Shown here: in pieces, positions 43,050 to 52,385 of the stretch
Layout: each line of letters begins with the position of its first letter
How positions within the stretch are numbered: the first letter of the stretch is position 1
Assembly: GCF_027111255.2 (NCBI RefSeq)
Contig: NZ_CP114285.2
Location: forward strand, 1,550,001 to 1,614,000
Origin: Flavobacterium flavigenum
GTDB taxonomy: Bacteria > Bacteroidota > Bacteroidia > Flavobacteriales > Flavobacteriaceae
DNA length: 64,000 nucleotides
Reading direction: 5' to 3'
Position numbers and translations under genes: made by a program
Notes under the pieces: model-generated
Told to the model about the DNA's origin: nothing
The model's input: the letters and a program-made list of their open reading frames with translations, nothing else
The model's database searches: none

Positions 43050-44495
43050 TTAAAGATCCGTAATCGGTGCATATTTAGGAACCAAAGTTTTCATCACAAT
43101 CCAGCCTGTTAAGTAACATACTGCACAAATTGAAAAAATGATAAAATATCCAGCCTCAATTCCCTGAAAACCCATAAAAGACATATTTGTATCTTTACTA
43201 TAATCAAACAATAATCCGGAACCTTTGTTAATTAAAGTTGAACCAATTCCACCAGCTAAACCTCCAATACCTGTAATAGTTGCAATTGCTTTTTTAGGAA
43301 ACATATCACCAACTGTTGTAAAAATATTAGCCGACCAAGACTGGTGAGCTGCCCCGGCAATACCTATGATAATTACCGGCAACCAGTAACTAATATAACC
43401 TAATGGTTGTGCTACTAAAGCCAACAATGGGAAAAAAGCAAAAATCAACATCGCTCTCATCCTTCCTTCGTATGGATTCATACCTTTTTTTTCAACAAAA
43501 TAAGTCGGAAGCCATCCACCTATAATTGACAAAAGTGTAATCATATACAAAACAAATAGCGGTAAGGCAGCCTCAGTAGAGTCCATTCCATAGACAGAAC
43601 TCAAATAAGCAGGAGTCCAGAACAAAAAGAACCACCAGACACCATCTGTCATAAATTTCCCAAAAGCAAATGCCCAGGTTTGTTTGTATTTAAAACAATC
43701 TACAAGGGAAACTTTTGTTTTGGTTTCAGGCACATAACCCACTATTTTACTATCCGCTATTTCATCTTGCTGAATATAAGCTAATTCAGCTGCACTAACT
43801 TTTGGATGTTTTTCAGGTTTATCATACATAAAAACCCAGAATCCCATCCAAACAAAACCTAAAGCTCCAATAATAATAAACGCCATTTCCCAACCAAAAG
43901 CCTTAGCAATGAAAGGAATTGTTATTGGCGCAGCTAAAGCTCCTACTGTTGCTCCAGCGTTAAAAATACTCGTTGAAAATGCCCTGTCTTTTTTAGGAAA
44001 ATATTCTGCTGTAGTTTTAATAGCAGCCGGGAAATTTCCTGCCTCTCCAACAGCTAAGACAAAACGGGCAAAAATAAACAGAGTAACACTCACATTAATT
44101 ACCAATGCTGTATCATTAACTGTATGAATAGCATCTTTAGCACCTTCAAAACCCACAAACCAGTCCCCTGTTATAATACCTGAAGTCGCAATACCACAAA
44201 ATGCATGCAAACAAGCACCCAAAGACCATATTCCGATAGCCCATAAAAATCCTTTTTTTGTATCCAGCCAATCCACAAATCTTCCTGCAAATAGTAAAGA
44301 AACTGCATAAAAAATAGAAAATAAAGCTGTAATATTTCCATAATCATTATTAGTCCAGTGAAATTCAGGAGCAATAAAATCACTCCACGTTAACGAAAGA
44401 ACTTGTCTGTCTAAATAATTAATGGTTGTTGCAAAAAACAACAATGCACATATACTCCAGCGATAATTTCCAATAGATTGGTTTTTTTGACTCAT
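43050..44495 (-). CDS. Hexuronate MFS transporter (ExuT-like)
   Basis: 481 residues with 12 predicted membrane segments. The first helix region YLDRQVLSLTWSDF and the FARFVLAVGEAGNFPAAIKTTAEYFPKKDRA stretch match the anion:cation symporter/ExuT group. It likely imports galacturonate or unsaturated uronates through the inner membrane. It is the first gene of the uronate operon; an operator lies 140 bp upstream and another follows before kduI. Confidence 0.88.
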   Translation of the reverse strand: MSQKNQSIGNYRWSICALLFFATTINYLDRQVLSLTWSDFIAPEFHWTNNDYGNITALFSIFYAVSLLFAGRFVDWLDTKKGFLWAIGIWSLGACLHAFCGIATSGIITGDWFVGFEGAKDAIHTVNDTALVINVSVTLFIFARFVLAVGEAGNFPAAIKTTAEYFPKKDRAFSTSIFNAGATVGALAAPITIPFIAKAFGWEMAFIIIGALGFVWMGFWVFMYDKPEKHPKVSAAELAYIQQDEIADSKIVGYVPETKTKVSLVDCFKYKQTWAFAFGKFMTDGVWWFFLFWTPAYLSSVYGMDSTEAALPLFVLYMITLLSIIGGWLPTYFVEKKGMNPYEGRMRAMLIFAFFPLLALVAQPLGYISYWLPVIIIGIAGAAHQSWSANIFTTVGDMFPKKAIATITGIGGLAGGIGSTLINKGSGLLFDYSKDTNMSFMGFQGIEAGYFIIFSICAVCYLTGWIVMKTLVPKYAPITDL

Positions 44496-44634
44496 AGTAA
44501 TTATGTTTGTTTGGCTTATTTAAAACCGTTTAATTAATTAAAAATGTATTTTTTACAATTACAAACAAACGCAATATTTTTATATTAACCATACGTTTTT
44601 AAGATATAATTAATTTTTAAATAAAACGAAAAAA

Positions 44635-44648
44635 TGTAATCGATTGCA
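44635..44648. promoter_or_regulatory. LacI-type operator before the hexuronate transporter
   Basis: TGTAATCGATTGCA, identical to the site before kduI. It lies in the 312-bp intergenic region 44496-44807, between the divergent transporter and esterase genes. The rest of that region is A/T-rich and shows no gene or RNA structure. Confidence 0.8.
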
Positions 44649-44807
44649 CAAATATAAGTTTAAATACTTATATTGCAAATAAATTACTTAAAAAATTATT
44701 TCATACTATTAATTAAACATATATAGCAAAAAAACATATTAAAAATTAAACATTAAACAATGCATTTGTTAAATCAATTACTTCACACAAACGATTAAAA
44801 CATTGAT

Positions 44808-45815
44808 ATGAAGTCAAATAAATTTTACCAACAATATATATTTTTTATTAAAAATTATAATCTTAAAAATTTGAAAACATCAAAAAAAAATAAGTCAGAG
44901 AAAATACTTTTACTATGTTATTTCACATTTGGAATGATGTTGAATTTACATGCTCAAAATGAAATTTTGCCATTGTGGAAATCTATTCCAGATGAAATAA
45001 TTACTGCTGACTATAAAGAAAAAGAAGTTGTAAAAGAAGGCAAAATTCAACGTACAAGTTTAGTGACAATCCCAACATTGAGTGTTTTTATTCCGAAAGA
45101 AATAAAAACTGATCAAACTGCAGTGCTTATTTTTCCGGGTGGAGGGTATGCGCATTTGTCAATGGAAAAAGAAGGAACGAATGTAGCAGAATGGTTAAAT
45201 AGCTTAGGTATTGTTGCTTTTGTTGTAAAATATCGATTACCCAGCGATCTAATCATGAAAAACAAAACTATCGGACCTTTACAGGATGCCCAGGAGGCCA
45301 TTCGTTTTGTTCGGTCTAATGCTGCAAAATGGAATATTAATCCAAATCAAATTGGTACGATAGGTTTTTCAGCAGGTGGTCATTTAGCATCGACACTGGC
45401 AACACATTTTGATGATAAAGTATATGAATCGAAATTTGACATGAGTGCAAGACCAGACTTTTCAATATTAGTCTACCCAGTAATCTCAATGGATAGCAAT
45501 ATAACGCACAAAGGCTCGCAAACAAATTTGCTGGGAAAAGAGCCTTCCCAAATTCTTATTGATAATTTTTCGAATGACAAAAAAATTACATCACAAACTC
45601 CTCCAACATTTTTAGTACATGCTTCTGATGATAGAGCTGTTTTACCTGAAAACAGTATTAATTATTATCTGGCTTTAAAAAAGAATAACTTTTCAGCCGA
45701 ATTACACATTTACGAAAAAGGCGGTCACGGTTTTGGTTTGGGAGTACAAGATACAAGTCTTTACTGGATCAATGACTGCAAAGAGTGGCTTAAAGCAAAT
45801 CACTATATCTTTTAA
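44808..45815 (+). CDS. Alpha/beta hydrolase (acetylxylan esterase-like)
   Basis: 335 residues. A 30-residue basic stretch precedes a hydrophobic segment ending in NLHAQ, so either the signal peptide is long or the true start is an internal one. Catalytic blocks: FPGGGYAHLS (oxyanion), GFSAGGH (nucleophile), HASDDRAV (Asp) and KGGHGFGLG (His). The family removes acetyl groups from xylan or pectin. It is divergent from the hexuronate transporter and probably part of the same regulon. Confidence 0.82.
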   Translation: MKSNKFYQQYIFFIKNYNLKNLKTSKKNKSEKILLLCYFTFGMMLNLHAQNEILPLWKSIPDEIITADYKEKEVVKEGKIQRTSLVTIPTLSVFIPKEIKTDQTAVLIFPGGGYAHLSMEKEGTNVAEWLNSLGIVAFVVKYRLPSDLIMKNKTIGPLQDAQEAIRFVRSNAAKWNINPNQIGTIGFSAGGHLASTLATHFDDKVYESKFDMSARPDFSILVYPVISMDSNITHKGSQTNLLGKEPSQILIDNFSNDKKITSQTPPTFLVHASDDRAVLPENSINYYLALKKNNFSAELHIYEKGGHGFGLGVQDTSLYWINDCKEWLKANHYIF

Positions 45816-45866
45816 GAACACGTAGCTATCATAAAATTTATCTAAAATTATTTTAAATTAATTTAC

Positions 45867-45891
45867 ATATCGGGAAAAGTCGATATATTTG
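45867..45891 (+). promoter_or_regulatory. arsR promoter with operator
   Basis: Inverted repeat ATATCG (45867-45872) / CGATAT (45881-45886) overlaps a -7 element TATATTTG (45884-45891). The arsR ATG at 45896 begins only 5 bp after the -7 element, which predicts a leaderless or almost leaderless mRNA and autorepression. Confidence 0.7.
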
Positions 45892-45895
45892 CATT

Positions 45896-46195
45896 ATGGA
45901 ACAAGTAGAAATTTTTAAGGCATTGTCTAACAAATCCAGATTACAAATGCTGGAATGGCTAAAAGAACCCGAACTCAACTTCCCTGATCAAATCACTGCA
46001 GGATTTGAACATGGCGTTTGTGTTGGTCAGATACAAGCCAAGGCAGGCCTTACTCAATCTACCGTTTCAGAATATTTGTCGATTTTACAACGCGCGGGTT
46101 TTATAGAATCTACGCGCGTTGGACAGTGGACATACTACAAACGCAACGAAAGTGCCTTTGAAGCACTCAGTAAATTAATTGAAACTAATTTGTAA
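45896..46195 (+). CDS. ArsR family transcriptional regulator
   Basis: 99 residues, winged helix. Recognition region AGLTQSTVSEYLSILQRAGF; a cysteine in HGVCVGQI near the DNA-binding helix may sense metal or electrophiles. It ends 6 nt before the oxidoreductase start, forming an operon; it probably represses both genes. An Old Yellow Enzyme partner suggests response to electrophiles instead of metals, but this is inference. Confidence 0.9.
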   Translation: MEQVEIFKALSNKSRLQMLEWLKEPELNFPDQITAGFEHGVCVGQIQAKAGLTQSTVSEYLSILQRAGFIESTRVGQWTYYKRNESAFEALSKLIETNL

Positions 46196-46201
46196 ATTAT
46201 T

Positions 46202-47308
46202 ATGAGTACAAACAGTCTGTTTTCGCCATTTGACCTGAAAACACTACATCTTAAAAACAGAATTGTGATGGCGCCTATGACGCGATCCTTTTCTCCAAAC
46301 GGAACTCCAACCGAACAAGTTGCTTCATACTATCAAAAAAGAGCAGAAGGCGAAGTTGGACTTATATTATCTGAAGGAACTGTTATTGACAGACCTTCAT
46401 CGTCAAACGATGCAAACGTACCGCATTTTTATGGAGATGAGGCTTTAAAAGGATGGAAAAAAGTCATCGATGAAGTTCATACTGCCGGAGGTCAGATGGG
46501 ACCTCAAATCTGGCATATGGGAATCATGGATAACCACCACTCCGGATGGGTTCCTCCTGTTCCTTTTGAAGGACCTTCCGGATTCAATCGTCCTGATTTC
46601 AGAAATGGTATTGCCATGTCTGAAAAAGATATTGAAAATACCATCTTAGCTTTCGGAAAGGCTGCTGCTGATGCAAAAAAACTAGGTTTCGATACTATTG
46701 AAATTCACGGTGCGCACGGTTATTTGATTGATCAGTTTTTTAGAGCTGAAACTAATTTACGTACCGATGTTTATGGCGGAAAAACATTGCCGGAACGTAA
46801 TCGTTTTGCTGTAGAAGTGATAAAAGAAATCAGAAAACAAGTTGGGGAAGATTTTGCTGTAATTATGCGATTCTCTCAATTCAAACCTTCTGACTATAAT
46901 TATAAACTGGCTAAAAACCCTCAGGAATTAGAAGCCTGGCTTACTCCACTTGTTGATGCCGGAGTAGATATTTTACATTGTTCACAAAGAAGATTCTGGG
47001 AACCTGAATTTGAAGATTCTGACCTGAACTTTGCCGGCTGGGCTAAAAAAGTTACAGGAGCACCAACTATTACTGTAGGTTCAATCGGATTATCTAGTGA
47101 TTTCTTTGGCGCTTTTGCAGGAGAAAGTTCTGAGCCAACTTCTTTGGAAGAATTAAACAGACGCTTTGACAGAGGCGATTTTGATTTGGCTGCCGTTGGA
47201 AGGCCACTATTGTCGGATCCGAATTGGGTGGCAAAAATTAAAGCGGGAAAAACGAATCAATTGAAAGGTTTCAGTAAAGAGGCTTTAGCGGAATTGGTTT
47301 TAGAATAA
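46202..47308 (+). CDS. Old Yellow Enzyme family NADH:flavin oxidoreductase
   Basis: 368 residues, FMN-binding TIM barrel. Motifs: NRIVMAPMTRSF near the start, QIWHMG, the catalytic HGAHGYLIDQFF and the late VGRPLLSDPNWVAKI. It reduces activated C=C bonds or nitro groups with NAD(P)H. It is co-transcribed with the ArsR regulator and ended by a 22-bp perfect hairpin. Confidence 0.92.
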   Translation: MSTNSLFSPFDLKTLHLKNRIVMAPMTRSFSPNGTPTEQVASYYQKRAEGEVGLILSEGTVIDRPSSSNDANVPHFYGDEALKGWKKVIDEVHTAGGQMGPQIWHMGIMDNHHSGWVPPVPFEGPSGFNRPDFRNGIAMSEKDIENTILAFGKAAADAKKLGFDTIEIHGAHGYLIDQFFRAETNLRTDVYGGKTLPERNRFAVEVIKEIRKQVGEDFAVIMRFSQFKPSDYNYKLAKNPQELEAWLTPLVDAGVDILHCSQRRFWEPEFEDSDLNFAGWAKKVTGAPTITVGSIGLSSDFFGAFAGESSEPTSLEELNRRFDRGDFDLAAVGRPLLSDPNWVAKIKAGKTNQLKGFSKEALAELVLE

Positions 47309-47313
47309 TAATA

Positions 47314-47361
47314 TTTGTAAATAAGTTAGACGCACTGCTGTGCGTCTAACTTATTTACAAA
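47314..47361. terminator. Perfect 22-bp hairpin after the Old Yellow Enzyme gene
   Basis: 47314-47335 and 47340-47361 are exact inverses with a 4-nt loop (TGCT); the stem ends in A/T-rich arms, so it can terminate in both directions. Confidence 0.85.
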
Positions 47362-47367
47362 TCACAA

Positions 47368-47912
47368 TTAAAAAAGAGATGGAACCTTAAAATGTTTCAT
47401 CTCTTTTCTTTTATAAATCGTCGTCTCTATTATATCAAAAAAATCTTTTGGATCAAAATGAATATCATCGTCAGGATCTTTATCGTGTGCATTTACTCCA
47501 GGCGGATTAAACAAACCCCAACTGTCTTTAATATAATTCCATTTACCAAATCCTGCCACCCAATCAATAAACAACAATCTAAATTCATCAATTGTACTTC
47601 ACAGTAAATCAATATAACGCGTATTAGTTATACCTTCTCATAACGCAGGCTTCCCGCCTGAACAGATAATTCTCGTGCCGCTTTGCGAATAATTGCGGCA
47701 TTTTCCATCCTTAAATCATACAAATCACCTCCTTCTGCTCCGGCAATTTTCACAGGAATTGTAAATGCATTTTATAACATAAAACGGACTGTGGTTTCCT
47801 GCAGAAAATCATTATCGGCAGGGACTACATGAATCAATCCTTCCGTTAATTTAAAAATCTGTTCAGCCTTTTGATAAATTGGCATGTTATGTATTTCGTC
47901 TAATTCTTCCAT
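47368..47912 (-). pseudogene. Decayed gene of unknown family
   Basis: On the minus strand an ATG at 47912 opens MEELDEIHNMPIYQKAEQIF and continues to an in-frame TAA after VRFML. The same frame then resumes with NAFTIPVKIAGAEGGDLYDL to a second stop. The following part (ending WGLFNPPGVNAHDKDPDDD, stop at 47368) is in another frame, so at least one stop and one frameshift separate the pieces. Read together they suggest an original protein of about 180 residues, helical in its first two thirds. The family was not recognised. A 14-bp hairpin follows (47372-47407). Confidence 0.65.
47372..47407 (-). terminator. Terminator-like hairpin at the 3' end of the decayed gene
   Basis: Stem AAAAGAGATGGAAC/GTTTCATCTCTTTT with one G-U pair; T-rich on the minus-strand side. 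It overlaps the last codons of the downstream fragment. Confidence 0.6.
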
Positions 47913-47947
47913 TTTATATTGAAAAAAATCTTTTATCAAATATAAAA

Positions 47948-49084
47948 TTACTTTTCAGATAAAGTTATTTTCCTTTTTTGAAATTTATTCTGAAGCCAGT
48001 TTCGAACCGGCTCATCGTACAATTTCAAACACAAATAAGCGAGTACAATACTGGCAACTAAAACTCCAATTCCAACCAAATATCCATCTTCCAAAGAAAC
48101 TTTATTATCTACAACCCACGCCGTAAACCAATAAATAAGTGGATAATGTGTGATATAAATTGGATAGGAAATATCGCCCAGCCATTTACAGATTTTAAGC
48201 GAGAACGGATTTTTTATTTCTCCTCCTGCGCCAATAGATACTATCAACGGAAATATTAGAATAATACAAAATGATTCATATAAACCGTTCATCCACAAAC
48301 TATTTTCGTCTCCAATTCTTGGCATCATCAGCACAACTGCAATCAATAAGCTGCATACCCAGAAAGCGCCTTTTATATGAATTAATTTTCCTAAACGGGA
48401 AAGTAAAATTCCGGCAAAGAAAGGATACAATAAACGTGTAAATCCGATATTCATTTGTTCCAGATTCAGCGACCATCCTCCAATAACATCTCCTTTTGGC
48501 CCAAAAACAGTATAATTAATCAGCATTCCGGCAAATATCAAAACAAAAACTCCGAGTATTTTATTTGAGAATTTACGGAAAAACAAAGCGTACAAAATAT
48601 TCGCGATATATTCGAAAAAAAGCGACCATGCAGGTCCGTCAAGCGGATGCATTTCACCCCAGCCTCTAATCTCCATTGATGGCGGAACTGGAAGCAAGGT
48701 GAAGCCAACAATCATAGTTAAAATTACCTTCCACACCTCCATTCCGGAAATCATTGGAAACAATTTGTCAGAAGCCTGAAAATAGTAAAATAAGGCCCCA
48801 ATAATCATTCCCATAATTACCATGGGCTGAAGACGAATCAAACGACGTTTGTAAAATTCCCATTGTGTCATTTTTCCCCAACGATCATCATACGCATAGG
48901 CTACAACAAATCCTGATAAAAGAAAAAAGAAATCTACGGCCAGATAACCGTGATTGATAATTTGCTTAAAACGGTTTCCTCCCGCAAAGGTTTCAAAAAC
49001 ATGAAAAGCAACTACTAAAATCGCTGCTACTCCACGTAATCCATCTAAAATTTCATAATGTTTTTTGGGTTTGATATCTGTCAT
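47948..49084 (-). CDS. Acyltransferase 3 family membrane protein
   Basis: 378 residues with about ten membrane segments. The N-terminal block EILDGLRGVAAILVVAFHVF has the Arg-x(10)-His signature of acyltransferase 3 (OafA/YrhL) proteins, and FFFLLSGFVVAYAY follows. Such enzymes O-acylate surface sugars or lipids. The substrate is unknown; no glycan biosynthesis gene adjoins it. Confidence 0.9.
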   Translation of the reverse strand: MTDIKPKKHYEILDGLRGVAAILVVAFHVFETFAGGNRFKQIINHGYLAVDFFFLLSGFVVAYAYDDRWGKMTQWEFYKRRLIRLQPMVIMGMIIGALFYYFQASDKLFPMISGMEVWKVILTMIVGFTLLPVPPSMEIRGWGEMHPLDGPAWSLFFEYIANILYALFFRKFSNKILGVFVLIFAGMLINYTVFGPKGDVIGGWSLNLEQMNIGFTRLLYPFFAGILLSRLGKLIHIKGAFWVCSLLIAVVLMMPRIGDENSLWMNGLYESFCIILIFPLIVSIGAGGEIKNPFSLKICKWLGDISYPIYITHYPLIYWFTAWVVDNKVSLEDGYLVGIGVLVASIVLAYLCLKLYDEPVRNWLQNKFQKRKITLSEK

Positions 49085-49197
49085 AAAACGGTCAATGGGT
49101 TAGTAAATAGTTGTTAATGGTTAATGGTTAATTATTAATTGTAAATATAGCTTTCTTACACTATCATTCATTTTTTTATATTAATAATTGATAATTG

Positions 49198-49845
49198 TTA
49201 TTGATGATTCTTTAGCCATTCTAATCTGCGCTGATCCGGTAAATGTGTCACTTTGAAGTTCTCAAATTTGGCTTCAAAACCTTTTCCATCAGGTGAAGCG
49301 GCCATCAAACCTACCATAACCGGCGTATTATCCTGCAAAGGTGCATTACGGGTCAGAATATAATTTTTATCATCATATGAAAAGAATATTTCAACTGCAT
49401 CCAATCTTCTCACCACTTTTATCCAGACAAATGGCGGGGCTTTATCTAAAGTGGTTACGCTCCAGTCGCTTTTATCATGTGTTACAACAGTGCTTATATT
49501 GAATTTCCCATCAACAAATTCAACTCCTGTTTTTATGTAGTTTTTTTCGTCAATTCGAATCATCAGCCCCATCTGATCAAAACGTGCAATATAATTTCCG
49601 GTTAATTTTACTTTCGCTTCAAATTCCCCTCCGTAAGTTGCATAATAAAATGGCGCATCATCAACGGTAAAACCGTAATGCGCAATACGCCAATAGTCAC
49701 TATTTGCCGTAACATTCATGATTAAAGCGTTGTTTTTAATTTCCCATTTTTCAGGTTCATTAAACCATTGCATTTTGTTCAGGCTTTGCGCCGAAAGGTT
49801 TTGTATTAAAAAGAATGCTGTTGCAAACAAAACTATTCGTTTCAT
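49198..49845 (-). CDS. DUF1349 family secreted protein
   Basis: 215 residues with a signal peptide (LFATAFFLIQNLSAQ). The mature part is a concanavalin-like beta-sandwich: FNEPEKWEIKN, FDQMGLMIRIDEKNYIKTGVEF, and a GLMAASPDGKGFEAKFENF end. DUF1349 domains accompany glycoside hydrolases and may bind or cleave carbohydrates. It is followed by the acyltransferase gene and preceded by GH3. Confidence 0.85.
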   Translation of the reverse strand: MKRIVLFATAFFLIQNLSAQSLNKMQWFNEPEKWEIKNNALIMNVTANSDYWRIAHYGFTVDDAPFYYATYGGEFEAKVKLTGNYIARFDQMGLMIRIDEKNYIKTGVEFVDGKFNISTVVTHDKSDWSVTTLDKAPPFVWIKVVRRLDAVEIFFSYDDKNYILTRNAPLQDNTPVMVGLMAASPDGKGFEAKFENFKVTHLPDQRRLEWLKNHQ

Positions 49846-49962
49846 AATTATTTTTTTAGAAGTTAAAAGATCAACATTATGTATCTAACTGGTTTCAAAA
49901 GCAAAGCTGCAACTTTTTACAATTACAGCTTTACAACCAACCAATTTAAAAAATTAATGCAT

Positions 49963-52179
49963 TTATTGAAGTGAGAAATTCACTTTAGATTTTATATCCG
50001 TTGAAGATGCACCAACTATAGCTTCAAAAGCTCCCGGTTCTGCAATCCATTCGTGTTTTTTATCATCAAAAAAGCTTAAAGCCGTTTTATCAATTGTAAA
50101 AGTCACTGTTTTTTCTTCTCCCGCTTTAAGCGAAATTTTCTCAAAACCTTTTAATTCCTTTATCGGACGAGGCAATGAAGATTTTAAATCGCTGATATAA
50201 AACTGAACAATTTCTGAACCTTCCCTGCTTCCTGTGTTTTTTACTTTTACAGAAAATGTAATCTGATCATTGACAGAAATCTGTTTTTTATCAGCCGTTA
50301 CTTTTCCGTATTGGAAAGTAGTATAACTCAATCCATGACCGAAAGAAAATAGTGGTTTTGCTTTTTGTTTGTCTGCCCAACGGTAACCTAGAAAAATGCT
50401 TTCGTTATATTTAACCTCATCGCCACCCGGAAATTCCCCTAACGCATGTGCTCCGTTATCAGATAATTTTACCGGAAAAGTAAAAGTTAATTTACCTGAC
50501 GGATTCACATCACCTACTAAAACATTTGACAAGGCATTTCCGGCTTCTGTACCTAAAAACCAACCCTGTACAATTCCCGGAACTTCTTTAACCCACGGCA
50601 TTGCCACAGCATTTCCGGAGATGTTTACAAAAACTATATTTTTATTTACCTTAGCTAACTCACTGATTAATTTATCCTGATTGTATGGAAGACCTAAATC
50701 TTTACGGTCTGCTCCTTCAGCATCCTGATTATCGCTTTTATTTAATCCTCCAATAAAAAGGACTATATCAGCATCTTTGGCTACTTTTAAAGCTTCTGCA
50801 GTTAATTCGGCAGCTGAACGTTTGTCTTCTAAACTCACTTTTGCTACTACTCCGTTATAATTACTGGTTGGATCTCCAACATAACCACGAGCGTAAACAA
50901 TCTCAGCCTGATTACCGATTCTTTTCTTTAAACCTTCCAGCGGAGTGATTTCATATTTTGCTTTTAAGGAAGAGCTTCCTCCTCCAACTGTCATCATTTT
51001 GATAGCATTTTCACCAATAACAGCTATTTTTTTCGTTTTAGAAAGATTGATTGGCAAAATATTGTTGTTGTTTTGTAGCAATACAATTCCTTCTTCTGCA
51101 ATTTTCAAACCTGCTTTAGCGTGTTCTTCTGTTCCAAATGAACCAAAAGGACGATTTTTATTCATATTCGTAAGGAAAGACAAACGTAAAATACGACGCA
51201 CTTTTTCGTCTAATTCTTTAGTTCCTACTTCCCCTTTTTTAATCATTTCGGAATAAGGTCTTGCCAGATAATAGTTGTCATACGCATTACTGGTTCCCCA
51301 TGAAAGTCCATTTGTCCAGGAACCAAATTCCATATCCAAACCGTTATGAATCGCCTGTTTTGTATCATGAACTCCTCCCCAGTCTGAAACAACAACTCCC
51401 TTGAACCCCCATTCTCCACGAAGAATGTCATTCAGTAAAAACTCATTATGACAACACTGCTGACCTTTGTATTTATTGTAAGACCCCATAATGGCCCACG
51501 CATCACCTTCCTGTACTGCTGCTTTAAATGCTGGCAAATAGATTTCGTACAAGGCACGGTCATCCACAATTACATTTACCGAATTACGATTGGTTTCCTG
51601 ATTGTTTAATGCAAAATGTTTTACACAGGCTGCAACTCCAATAGACTGAACTCCTTTAATATAAGGAACCACCATTTTGGATGTCAGAAAAGGATCTTCT
51701 CCCATATATTCGAAGTTACGGCCGTTCAAGGGGGTTCTGTAAATATTTATACCTGGTCCTAAGAGTACATTTTTATTACGGTAACGTGCTTCTTCCCCCA
51801 ATGATTTACCATATAATGAGGCTAATTCTTTGTTCCATGTTGCAGATAAAGCCGTCAACGCAGGAAAAGCAATACAGGAATCGTTAGTCCAGCCTGCCTG
51901 ATCCCATTCGTCCCACTTTACTTCTGTGCGGATTCCGTGTGGCCCATCGGTCATCCAGTTTTCAGGAATTCCTAAACGCGGGACACCCGGTGAACTAAAT
52001 TTAGACTGCGCATGAATCATGGCAATTTTTTCATCCGTTGTCATTCGCGAAAGCGCATCTTCTACACGCTCATCAATAGGCTTTTTATCATCGAGATAAA
52101 TTGGAATTTTATTTTGTGCATTACTTCCAAATGAATTCAGTAACAGTAAAACAACTATTACTTTAACGTTTTTAAACAT
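49963..52179 (-). CDS. Glycoside hydrolase family 3 (beta-glucosidase type)
   Basis: 738 residues with a signal peptide. N-terminal (alpha/beta)8 domain with the catalytic nucleophile in VVSDWGGVHDT and KHFALNNQETNR; the alpha/beta sandwich (about 380-560) and a C-terminal fibronectin-III-like domain (KVTADKKQISVN onward) complete the usual three-domain form. It releases terminal beta-linked sugars, probably glucose or xylose, in the periplasm. Confidence 0.94.
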   Translation of the reverse strand: MFKNVKVIVVLLLLNSFGSNAQNKIPIYLDDKKPIDERVEDALSRMTTDEKIAMIHAQSKFSSPGVPRLGIPENWMTDGPHGIRTEVKWDEWDQAGWTNDSCIAFPALTALSATWNKELASLYGKSLGEEARYRNKNVLLGPGINIYRTPLNGRNFEYMGEDPFLTSKMVVPYIKGVQSIGVAACVKHFALNNQETNRNSVNVIVDDRALYEIYLPAFKAAVQEGDAWAIMGSYNKYKGQQCCHNEFLLNDILRGEWGFKGVVVSDWGGVHDTKQAIHNGLDMEFGSWTNGLSWGTSNAYDNYYLARPYSEMIKKGEVGTKELDEKVRRILRLSFLTNMNKNRPFGSFGTEEHAKAGLKIAEEGIVLLQNNNNILPINLSKTKKIAVIGENAIKMMTVGGGSSSLKAKYEITPLEGLKKRIGNQAEIVYARGYVGDPTSNYNGVVAKVSLEDKRSAAELTAEALKVAKDADIVLFIGGLNKSDNQDAEGADRKDLGLPYNQDKLISELAKVNKNIVFVNISGNAVAMPWVKEVPGIVQGWFLGTEAGNALSNVLVGDVNPSGKLTFTFPVKLSDNGAHALGEFPGGDEVKYNESIFLGYRWADKQKAKPLFSFGHGLSYTTFQYGKVTADKKQISVNDQITFSVKVKNTGSREGSEIVQFYISDLKSSLPRPIKELKGFEKISLKAGEEKTVTFTIDKTALSFFDDKKHEWIAEPGAFEAIVGASSTDIKSKVNFSLQ

Positions 52180-52385
52180 ACCTTTTTTATTTATTAATCC
52201 TTACTATACTATTTTAGATCCTCCATTTAAAATGTTTTCTAAATAATATGGTAAAGCTATAACGATATCGTCTTCGTAAAAATTCTGAATAAAAAAAAGT
52301 AGTAATTTAAAAAAACAAACAACTAAAAATCAAAACCTTAAAACAAAAATAACATTAAAAAAAGTAGTGATTTTAAAATGAAAAA

